Assembly (NCBI GenBank): GCA_964606165.1
Contig: CAZSFQ010000012.1
Location: 1 to 48,705, forward strand
DNA: 48,705 bases
Source: UBA4923 sp964606165
GTDB lineage: Bacteria > Bacillota > Clostridia > Saccharofermentanales > DTU023
Reading direction: 5' to 3'
The stretch's first letter is position 1; each line of letters starts with the position of its first letter. The translations under genes were made by a program, and so were the position numbers. The notes beneath the pieces were generated by a model. The model worked only from the letters and a program-made list of their open reading frames with translations. It did not search any database and was not told where the DNA came from. Positions 17,825 to 24,627 of this stretch are shown here, piece after piece.

Positions 17825-19474
17825 ATGATTCATCGCGTAGAGATTGATAATTTTGCGTTGGTGGAACATGCGGAGCTTGACCTTGGTCCGGGTCTGACAG
17901 TTCTGTCAGGCGAGACAGGTGCAGGAAAATCCATGGTCATCGATGCCCTGGATTTCGCATCGGGAGGCAGGGGTGACCGCGCCATGCTGCGGACCGGAGC
18001 CGAAGAAGCATCTGTTACCATCCTTCTTGACCAGTCAGGCGAAGAGGCAGACAGGGAATGGGTGATTGGCAGGACGCTCCGTGACAGCGGGCGAAGCTAT
18101 GCCAAGATCAACGGCCAGCTGGTGACAGCGGGTGACTTGCGTGAGCGCATGGAGCCGCTTTTGGCCATTCACAGCCAAAATGACCAACAGACCATCTTCC
18201 GCGAATCGGTCCATAAAAGCTTGCTCGACGCCTATGCCGGCGATCCGGTTGCCCGGTCACTCGAAGTGTGGATGTCCATGAGGCAGGAGATGACAGCCAT
18301 CGAAAAACGCCTGGGTGAATTGTTTCTCGATCCTGAAACCCGTTCCAGAAGGCGGGATATTCTTTCCTTTCAAACCGAAGAGATTCAAAAGGCGGGTCCG
18401 GTCGCGGGCGAGGAGGAAGAGCTCTTAAAAAAGATCAAAACCTTGTCAGCCGTCCGGGAGATCGCGCAACTTCTTGGCCGTGCAATCATGGAGATGACGG
18501 GAACTGAGGGGGAATCGGCTGCCGACCGGCTGGGCCGGGCTATTACGGATTTGAATGCCGCCAGCCGCTACAGCACGCGGGTCCAGGAATTGCGTGACCG
18601 TGCCGTGGAGCTGAAGACCGAATTGACCGAACTGGCTTATGACCTGGATCGTACCGCCGGCCGCCTGGAAGACAATCCCGAGGAGTTGGAAGAGTCCAAC
18701 AGCCGGCTGCAAGTCCTGCGCCGCCTTCAGGAAAAGTACGGAGCGACCCTGGATGAGGTCATCGCCTATGGAGAAAAGGCCGCCCTCGAACTGGAACGCC
18801 TTGACGCGACCGAAGAAGAGCTGGCCCGGCTCTCGGCCGATAAGGATCAGCTCCTGGGGCAAATGCGGTCGCAGTCCTCGGCCTTGTTTGGACTGCGGCA
18901 GGATGCCGGCGGCCGCCTTGAGAAGGAAATCAACCGTGAGCTTGCCGATCTCGATATGAAAAACGCGCGCTTCGCTGTCGATATAGAAAAAAAATCTCTT
19001 GATCCGGGGGATCTGCCGGCTGATCCGCACCATATCCGCTTCACCATCGCACCCAATCCAGGTGAGCCATCCATGCCGCTTGTCTCCATTGTGTCCGGCG
19101 GGGAGGCTTCCCGGGTTTTACTGGCTGTTAAGACAGTCCTCGCGGGACTGGACGATATCGCGACCATTATATTTGATGAAATTGACACGGGGATCAGCGG
19201 GAGTACAACGACCCGCATCGCCGGCAAACTGAAATCGATCTCCAGGACGGCCCAGGTGATCTGCGTCACCCATAACGCGCAGATCGCGGCTTCCGCGGAC
19301 TGTCAGCTCCTGATCGGAAAGAGGGTCGAAGACGGTAGGACCCGCACGACAGTCAAGCGCATCGAAGGCCCTGAGCGAGTGTCAGAAATCGCCCGCCTTC
19401 TCTCGGGCCGGCCGGATGACGCCAAGTCGCGGTCGCTGGCCCAGGACCTGCTCGATCGGGGAAGACAGATCTAA
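17825..19474 (+). CDS. recN: DNA repair ATPase RecN
   Basis: RecN is an SMC-like protein that gathers at double-strand breaks. The 549-residue protein has Walker A GETGAGKSM near residue 32, two long coiled-coil arms around a short hinge (roughly 150-350), the ABC signature VSGGEASRVLLAVK, and Walker B IIFDEIDTGISG. It ends with the THNAQIAASAD switch region. Ten bases separate it from argR. Confidence 0.94.
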   Translation: MIHRVEIDNFALVEHAELDLGPGLTVLSGETGAGKSMVIDALDFASGGRGDRAMLRTGAEEASVTILLDQSGEEADREWVIGRTLRDSGRSYAKINGQLVTAGDLRERMEPLLAIHSQNDQQTIFRESVHKSLLDAYAGDPVARSLEVWMSMRQEMTAIEKRLGELFLDPETRSRRRDILSFQTEEIQKAGPVAGEEEELLKKIKTLSAVREIAQLLGRAIMEMTGTEGESAADRLGRAITDLNAASRYSTRVQELRDRAVELKTELTELAYDLDRTAGRLEDNPEELEESNSRLQVLRRLQEKYGATLDEVIAYGEKAALELERLDATEEELARLSADKDQLLGQMRSQSSALFGLRQDAGGRLEKEINRELADLDMKNARFAVDIEKKSLDPGDLPADPHHIRFTIAPNPGEPSMPLVSIVSGGEASRVLLAVKTVLAGLDDIATIIFDEIDTGISGSTTTRIAGKLKSISRTAQVICVTHNAQIAASADCQLLIGKRVEDGRTRTTVKRIEGPERVSEIARLLSGRPDDAKSRSLAQDLLDRGRQI

Positions 19475-19476
19475 GA

Positions 19477-19504
19477 GGGGAGAGGCCCTTGGGGCCTGAA
19501 GAAA
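19477..19504 (+). promoter_or_regulatory. Ribosome site of hutH with a hairpin in the spacer
   Basis: GGGGAG at 19477-19482 is too far (22 bases) from the hutH ATG at 19505. Between them AGGCCC-TTG-GGGCCT (19483-19497) folds into a 6-bp hairpin, leaving seven unpaired bases before the ATG. Folding would restore a normal Shine-Dalgarno spacing. The base pairing is seen; the translational role is inference. Confidence 0.4.
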
Positions 19505-21019
19505 ATGGAAGAATCAAAGCCGCTTCATTATGTCGAGATAAGTGGAGAAGACCTTAGTCCGGAAAAGGTGGCTGATGTCGCTTACGGCCGCTCGGGCGTG
19601 TCAATCGCGGCCGGGGCCCGGGAAAAAATGGAATCCTCCTTTTCCCTGGTCAAAACAATTCTGGCTTCAGGGAAGCCGACCTATGGCATCTCCACAGGCT
19701 TCGGTGACCTGAGCCGGGTGACCATCTCTGAAAATCAGAATTATGAACTGCAGCGCAACCTGATCCGGAGCCACGCAGCCGGTGTCGGCCAGCCTTTTTC
19801 CAGGGAAGTCGTTCGGGCCATGATGCTGTTGCGCCTCAATGCCCTTTGTGTTGGCTACTCGGGTATCAATCCTGAGATTGCCGACCTGCTCGCTTCTTTT
19901 ATAAATCTTGGCATCACCCCCGTCATACCCGAGCAGGGCTCGCTCGGCGCTTCAGGCGATCTGGCCAACCTGGCCCACATGTCCCTGGTCCTGATCGGGG
20001 AAGGGCAGGCGGAGATTGACGGAGCAAGAGTGAGCGGCCAGGATGCCCTGGCGCGGCGCGGACTCAAACCGGTCCGGCTTTTTGGCAAAGACGGGCTCGC
20101 CTTGATCAACGGGACCTCAGGGATGCTGGCACTCGGAGTGCTCACCCTTTTAAAAGCGGAAAACTGCCTGCATGCGGCCAATGCCGCTGCCGCGCTTACC
20201 TTTGAAGCACTTCGGGGTTTTCGTGACGCATACCAGCCGCAAATTCATCTCCTTCGCAAACAGCCGGGGCAGATAGCGGTCGCTTCTGCACTTCTGTCCA
20301 TGCTGGAGGGATCCCAGTACGCCGACAGCCGGACCGAGGATGTTCAGGATGCCTACACACTCCGCTGCGCCCCCCAGGTGCATGGAGCCTCGCATGACGC
20401 CCTCGGATACGTGCGCGAGGTCTTCAGCCGCGAAATAAACGCGGTGACCGACAACCCCCTGGTTTTCAGTGAGACGGGCCGTGTCATTTCCGGCGGGAAT
20501 TTTCATGGACAGCCCTTGGCGCTGGCCCTTGATTTTCTGGCCATCGCCGTCTCGGAACTGGCCAATATCAGCGAAAGACGTACGGAGCGGATGGTAAACC
20601 CCCAGCTGTCAAACGGCCTGCCTGCCTTTTTGTGCTGCCAGGGCGGTGTCCAGTCAGGCTTCATGATTCCACAGTATGTCGCCGCGTCGCTGGTTTCGGA
20701 AAATAAGATCCTGGCCCATCCAGCCAGTGTCGATTCCATTCCCTCTTCCGCAAACAAGGAGGATCACGTCAGCATGGGCGCGGCCGCGGCCAGAAAGGCG
20801 GCTCAGGTGGTGATCAATAGCAGCCGGGTCATTGCCATCGAATTAATCTGTGCCGCCCAGGCCATCGACCTGCTCGATCAGCGGGAGCTTGGCGCGGGTA
20901 CCGGCAGAATTTACCGGCAGATAAGGCAGCGGGTTTTTAAGCTGACGGAAGACAGGCCCTTGTCGGATGACATCGAGGTCATCTCCCGCCTGGTTATCTC
21001 GGGCGGCCTGCAGGAGTAA
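19505..21019 (+). CDS. hutH: Histidine ammonia-lyase
   Basis: This enzyme deaminates histidine to urocanate using a self-formed MIO cofactor. The MIO tripeptide Ala149-Ser150-Gly151 lies in GSLGASGDLANLAHMSL. YGISTGFGDLS near residue 60 carries the catalytic tyrosine, and GNFHGQPLALALD, KEDHVSMG and NPLVFSETG are family blocks. The 504-residue length is normal. No urocanase, imidazolonepropionase or formiminoglutamase gene is nearby. A tyrosine or phenylalanine ammonia-lyase cannot be fully excluded without an alignment. It follows recN by 30 bases, and fchA follows. Confidence 0.9.
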   Translation: MEESKPLHYVEISGEDLSPEKVADVAYGRSGVSIAAGAREKMESSFSLVKTILASGKPTYGISTGFGDLSRVTISENQNYELQRNLIRSHAAGVGQPFSREVVRAMMLLRLNALCVGYSGINPEIADLLASFINLGITPVIPEQGSLGASGDLANLAHMSLVLIGEGQAEIDGARVSGQDALARRGLKPVRLFGKDGLALINGTSGMLALGVLTLLKAENCLHAANAAAALTFEALRGFRDAYQPQIHLLRKQPGQIAVASALLSMLEGSQYADSRTEDVQDAYTLRCAPQVHGASHDALGYVREVFSREINAVTDNPLVFSETGRVISGGNFHGQPLALALDFLAIAVSELANISERRTERMVNPQLSNGLPAFLCCQGGVQSGFMIPQYVAASLVSENKILAHPASVDSIPSSANKEDHVSMGAAAARKAAQVVINSSRVIAIELICAAQAIDLLDQRELGAGTGRIYRQIRQRVFKLTEDRPLSDDIEVISRLVISGGLQE

Positions 21020-21084
21020 GGCCTTCATATTTCTCATGTTATAGTGGAAAAGCATGAAAGATAAAGTCAAGGGAGGTTATTGAA

Positions 21085-21723
21085 GTGGAATTTAAGCACT
21101 TGAAGATTACAGATTACCTGGAGCGCGCTGCCTCGGCGAGCGCAACCCCTGGAGGCGGCAGCGTGTCCGCCCTGATCGCCGCGCTCGGTTCGGCGCTTGG
21201 ACAGATGGTTTACAATCTGACCGTCACCAAGAAATCCTACCAGGCCAATGATGAGACGACCAAGGCGGCTGTCCAATCCGATTGGCGGGCGATTGAAAGC
21301 CTCCAACGTGATTTTACGGAGCTGATCGACCGCGATATACAAGCCTTCAACGTATTTATGGACGCGCTTGCCCTTCCCAAGGAAACAGATCAGGAAAAGG
21401 CGGCAAGAAAGCAAGCCCTCGCCGACGCCTCTGTCGTCGCCATGGAAGTGCCGCTCACCACCGCGGGCAAATCGCTGGAGCTTTTAAAACACCTGGGATC
21501 CATCGCCCGCTATGGACATAAAACCTGTATTTCGGACGCCGGCGTCGCGGCGCTTTGCGCCCATGCCGCCCTTCAGGCCTCGGTTATGAATGTGCGCATT
21601 AATCTTACGGGAATTGAGGACCGGGAACTCCGCGAAGGGACGGAGAAAAGCTGCGCCGCCTACATCAGGGAGTCAGGGGTTTTGACCCCGGAGATCCTGG
21701 ACATCGTCTACGCTCAGATTTAG
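21085..21723 (+). CDS. fchA: Formiminotransferase-cyclodeaminase family protein (FchA-like)
   Basis: This 212-residue helical protein of the FTCD C-terminal family acts on formimino- or methenyl-tetrahydrofolate. Recognisable blocks are SASATPGGGSVSALIAALGSALGQMV near the start (PGGGSVSA is the core) and the later VPLTTAGKSLELL. GTG at 21085 is chosen because GGGAGG lies eight bases upstream. Next to hutH it could close histidine breakdown by releasing ammonia from formimino-THF, or act alone as a methenyl-THF cyclohydrolase in one-carbon metabolism. Confidence 0.87.
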   Translation: MEFKHLKITDYLERAASASATPGGGSVSALIAALGSALGQMVYNLTVTKKSYQANDETTKAAVQSDWRAIESLQRDFTELIDRDIQAFNVFMDALALPKETDQEKAARKQALADASVVAMEVPLTTAGKSLELLKHLGSIARYGHKTCISDAGVAALCAHAALQASVMNVRINLTGIEDRELREGTEKSCAAYIRESGVLTPEILDIVYAQI

Positions 21724-21793
21724 TTTGACCGCAGGCCTGGCTTTTCCTTTTCAGTGCCGGATCTGTTTCATCCGTTTCAGCCTGGGACCTTAT

Positions 21794-21823
21794 TTGACAT
21801 GTCAACTGCCGTGAATTTAGTAT
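21794..21823 (+). promoter_or_regulatory. Promoter of the cytochrome unit with overlapping palindrome
   Basis: A consensus TTGACA (21794-21799), 18-base spacer and TAGTAT (21818-21823) lie upstream of the cytochrome b5 gene. TTGACATGTCAA at 21794-21805 is a perfect 12-bp palindrome covering the -35 box, a possible regulator site. The rest of the 163-base gap after fchA shows no clear terminator. Confidence 0.6.
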
Positions 21824-21886
21824 CAATACGGTCCTGTATGGTCCGGGAGACGGTATGAAGTCCTTACCTGAAAAGGAGAGCCCGGC

Positions 21887-22246
21887 ATGAAAAAGATCAC
21901 CACATTTGCCCCTTATCGCCGCTACCTGATACTTGCCTTTCTGATCATGAGCTTACTGGTCGCTGCCTGTTCGAAAACGGGACCAGAATCCGGCGAGACC
22001 GAAAAGGCCAGCTTGGTTCTGACCAGTGAGGAGCTGGCCCGCTACGACGGCCTGGAGGGCAGAAGAGCTTACATCGCCGTTGACGGCATCGTCTACGATG
22101 TAACAGACATCCGGCAATGGAAAGACGGTCTCCATATGGGGAGATTCCAGGCAGGGAAAGATTACAGCGAAGAAATCCGAAGTGAATCGCCCCACGGGAC
22201 GGGCATGCTCTCCCGGGCGGTGGAGGTGGGAAGGCTGGAAGACTGA
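21887..22246 (+). CDS. Cytochrome b5-type heme-binding lipoprotein
   Basis: This 119-residue exported lipoprotein has a basic N-terminus and hydrophobic core, then lipobox VAAC with C28. The mature part is one cytochrome b5-like domain: LTSEELARYDGLEGRR, AYIAVDGIVYDVTD, W78, then H83 (GLHMGRF) and H103 (SPHGTG) as probable axial heme ligands. It would sit on the outer face of the membrane and carry single electrons, or bind heme. AAAGGAGAG precedes the ATG. The next gene encodes a predicted heme-binding membrane protein, which suggests a two-part module. Redox partners are unknown. Confidence 0.82.
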   Translation: MKKITTFAPYRRYLILAFLIMSLLVAACSKTGPESGETEKASLVLTSEELARYDGLEGRRAYIAVDGIVYDVTDIRQWKDGLHMGRFQAGKDYSEEIRSESPHGTGMLSRAVEVGRLED

Positions 22247-22279
22247 GAATTCCCGCGGTCAAAGACAGGAGGCTGGTTT

Positions 22280-22693
22280 ATGCGTGATAGTGGAAATCTT
22301 TTTGGATGGTTGATCAGCCTGGGCTTTTTGCTGACCCTCCTCAATTATCTGGTCAAGCTTATATACAGGAAATTCGTGGCCTCCAAGCCGCGGGAATCGA
22401 AATTTCGCGGGGTCTACGTCAAGTTTCAAAGATTTATCGTTTCCAATCACCGGTATTTTGCTTTCTTAACCGGCCTGTTCTTGCTGGCCCATGTGATCAT
22501 CCAGCTGCTCTATCGCTGGTTATCCTGGACCGGCCTCATCGCCGCCCTTTTGATGGTGGCCAATCTGCTGATTGGAAGCTATGGGCATTACATCAAAAAG
22601 AAAAGGCCCTCGGCCTGGCTTGTCATCCACCGCGCGGCCGGCCTGCTTCTGCTGGCGGCCATCATGGCCCACGTCCTGACGGGTGGCCGCTGA
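22280..22693 (+). CDS. Four-helix membrane protein with bis-histidine spacing, predicted diheme cytochrome b
   Basis: This 137-residue protein has four predicted membrane helices (about 8-29, 58-79, 83-103, 113-134). Two helices carry histidines 14 residues apart: H57/H71 and H117/H131, each as HR-x12-HV. This spacing is what two stacked b-hemes need, as in ferric-reductase and cytochrome b561-like proteins. H103 is a fifth histidine. AGGAGG lies seven bases before the ATG. With the upstream cytochrome b5 lipoprotein it could move electrons across the membrane. I do not recognise a named family; heme binding is inferred from the spacing. Confidence 0.65.
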   Translation: MRDSGNLFGWLISLGFLLTLLNYLVKLIYRKFVASKPRESKFRGVYVKFQRFIVSNHRYFAFLTGLFLLAHVIIQLLYRWLSWTGLIAALLMVANLLIGSYGHYIKKKRPSAWLVIHRAAGLLLLAAIMAHVLTGGR

Positions 22694-22730
22694 CTTCAGA
22701 TTCCCGGTCAGATCCGGCAAGCCGCGGTTT

Positions 22731-22761
22731 AAAACCGGATGTGACGAAACATCCGGTTTTT
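22731..22761 (+). terminator. Terminator of the cytochrome unit
   Basis: A perfect 12-bp stem (AAAACCGGATGT/ACATCCGGTTTT) with a 6-base loop is followed by further T. It ends three bases before the next promoter, isolating the cytochrome pair from rny. Confidence 0.9.
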
Positions 22762-22763
22762 CA

Positions 22764-22792
22764 TTGACATTCGACCCCGCGGCACATAAACT
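22764..22792 (+). promoter_or_regulatory. Promoter of rny
   Basis: TTGACA (22764-22769) and TAAACT (22787-22792) are separated by 17 bases. The predicted transcript has a leader of about 100 bases before the rny coding region. This leader is AT-rich with several short inverted repeats and could be a control site, but no known riboswitch is recognised. Confidence 0.5.
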
Positions 22793-22889
22793 GATGAGTA
22801 GAATAAACGATCGGAATCGGTGAATGCCGGTCCCGCTCATTGATTATTATCGTGATTAATCGTTTTCGAAACTTGATAATTGAATAATT

Positions 22890-22897
22890 GGAGGTGA
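22890..22897 (+). promoter_or_regulatory. Strong ribosome binding site without a standard start codon
   Basis: GGAGGTGA is a full-length Shine-Dalgarno. At the right distance the rny frame offers only ATC (22903); ATT (22897) overlaps the site. The usable alternatives, TTG 22888 and GTG 22894, lie before or within the site. An in-frame TAA at 22885 rules out starts further upstream. Confidence 0.6.
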
Positions 22898-22902
22898 TTA
22901 CC

Positions 22903-24465
22903 ATCGAATGGTTATACGTGATTACCGGTTTACTTGCGGGCGCCATGGCCGCCTGGGCCTTGACGGCGTTCTTCTATCATAAAGGGTACAGCAAGAGGAG
23001 CCGTGAACTGCTTGCGGTCAAGCAGAAGACAGAAGAAGAAGCACTTGCCACAGTCGGTGAGGCGATCAAGGAAGGAGAAGACAGGAAGAGGGAGATTCTC
23101 TTATCTGTCAAGGAAGAAGTCCACAAGGCAAAGATTGAACTTGAACGCGATGTGCGGGAACGGCGTCACGAACTGACACGGGAACGCCAGCGGATTGATC
23201 AGAAAGAAACGGTTCTCGACCGGCGGGCACAGAGCCTGGAGGACAGGGAACAGAATTACAAGGATAAAGAAGCGGAACTTCAGACAAAAGAATATGAATT
23301 AGCGGAGATTGACGCGCGAAAGCGCGCCGAGCTCGAACGCATTGCGGGAATGACGGTACAGGACGCCAGGGATATTGTGCTCGAGGCGGCCGGGACAGAG
23401 TACCGCTATGATCTTTCCCTGTTATACAAGCGCCTGGAAGATGAAACAAAAGCGACTGCCGCCGCGAAAGCGCAGGAGATTGTCGTCGGCACCATCCAGC
23501 GCTACGCCAGTGATTATGTCTCCGAGGCGACCGTATCTGTTGTCTCCCTTCCCAATGAGGAAATGAAAGGCAGGATCATCGGCCGCGAGGGCCGCAACAT
23601 CCGGACCATTGAGCAGCTGACAGGCGTCGATCTCATCATAGATGACACGCCGGAAGCCGTCATTTTGTCGAGTTTCGATCCCATCAGGCGGGAGATCGCC
23701 AGGCTCAGCATAGAGAAGCTTGTCCAGGACGGGCGCATCCACCCGACACGCATTGAGGAGATGGTGCGCAAGGCGACCAAGGAAGTGGAAAATTCGATCC
23801 GCGAAGCGGGAGAGCAGGTTGTCTTCGACACCAATGTATCAGGAATCCCGACCGAGATCGTTCACATGCTGGGCCGGCTTAAATACAGGACGAGCTACGG
23901 CCAAAACGTCCTCCAGCACGCGGTCGAGGTCAGCCGCATCGCCGGCATGCTGGCAGCCGAGCTTGACCTGGACATCAACGCGGCCAAAAAGGCCGGATTG
24001 CTGCATGATCTGGGCAAGGCTGTCGATTTTGAAATGGACGGCTCGCACGTGCAGCTGGGAGGAGAGATCGCCCGGCGCTACAAGCTTGACCCTGTCACCA
24101 TCAACAGCATCGAGTCCCACCACGGCGATGTCGAACCGCAAACGCTCATTGCCAGTCTGGTCTCCGCGGCAGACGCCATTTCGGCCGCCCGGCCGGGGGC
24201 CAGACGTGAGAATATTGAAAATTACATCAAGCGGATCGAAAAATTGGAGGAGATCGCCCAGTCCATCCCCGGCGTGGAAAAGACTTACGCCGTTCAGGCA
24301 GGCAGGGAGATCCGGGTGATCGTAGAACCGGATTCAGTAACAGATGAAGAGATGCCCTTGCTGGTTCATGAGATCTGCAAAAAAATTGAAGAGGAATTGA
24401 ACTTCCCCGGTCAAATCAAGGTCAATATGATCCGGGAGAGCCGCTACAGCGATTTTGCCAAATAG
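22903..24465 (+). CDS. rny: Ribonuclease Y
   Basis: RNase Y is a membrane-tethered endoribonuclease that starts mRNA decay in Firmicutes. After a membrane helix (WLYVITGLLAGAMAAWAL) there is a long charged coiled coil. A KH domain follows (MKGRIIGREGRNIRTIEQ), then the HD domain with AGLLHDLGKAVDFEMDGSH, where the HD pair binds metal. The C-terminus RESRYSDFAK is typical. The start is uncertain: a perfect ribosome site points to ATC at 22903, giving an EWLYV start that matches the family. Gene callers would take TTG 22888 or GTG 22894, adding three to five residues. A substitution error in the assembly is also possible. Confidence 0.93.
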   Translation: MEWLYVITGLLAGAMAAWALTAFFYHKGYSKRSRELLAVKQKTEEEALATVGEAIKEGEDRKREILLSVKEEVHKAKIELERDVRERRHELTRERQRIDQKETVLDRRAQSLEDREQNYKDKEAELQTKEYELAEIDARKRAELERIAGMTVQDARDIVLEAAGTEYRYDLSLLYKRLEDETKATAAAKAQEIVVGTIQRYASDYVSEATVSVVSLPNEEMKGRIIGREGRNIRTIEQLTGVDLIIDDTPEAVILSSFDPIRREIARLSIEKLVQDGRIHPTRIEEMVRKATKEVENSIREAGEQVVFDTNVSGIPTEIVHMLGRLKYRTSYGQNVLQHAVEVSRIAGMLAAELDLDINAAKKAGLLHDLGKAVDFEMDGSHVQLGGEIARRYKLDPVTINSIESHHGDVEPQTLIASLVSAADAISAARPGARRENIENYIKRIEKLEEIAQSIPGVEKTYAVQAGREIRVIVEPDSVTDEEMPLLVHEICKKIEEELNFPGQIKVNMIRESRYSDFAK

Positions 24466-24498
24466 GGGGGCGGCAACAGATCAACCGGGGCAGGGCAG

Positions 24499-24548
24499 GA
24501 AACCGACAGCACAAGCGTCTTGCGGCGTTTGCGCGGTCGGTTTTACTT
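24499..24548 (+). terminator. Probable terminator after rny
   Basis: AAACCGAC pairs with GTCGGTTT around an imperfect GC-rich inner stem and is followed by TTACTTTT. It separates rny from the binding-protein gene. The long inner loop makes it less certain than the other terminators here. Confidence 0.6.
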
Positions 24549-24576
24549 TTATCAGGCTAGGAAAACACAGCCCTTG

Positions 24577-24585
24577 TGGTAATCT
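24577..24585 (+). promoter_or_regulatory. Weak extended -10 promoter candidate
   Basis: TGG-TAATCT matches an extended -10 element 43 bases before the binding-protein ATG at 24628. No good -35 box is seen. Confidence 0.25.
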
Positions 24586-24627
24586 GAAAGGGATCTTCGC
24601 AGGGCTGGGGACGGAAAGAACACTCGG

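Noticed and set aside
22793..22889. Riboswitch in the long rny leader
   Set aside because: Several AT-rich inverted repeats occur but they match no known riboswitch; only a long leader can be claimed.
24466..24627. Possible small RNA (SRP, 6S or riboswitch) between rny and the binding-protein gene
   Set aside because: Only a terminator-like hairpin and a weak -10 are seen; none of the conserved SRP or riboswitch core sequences is recognised.
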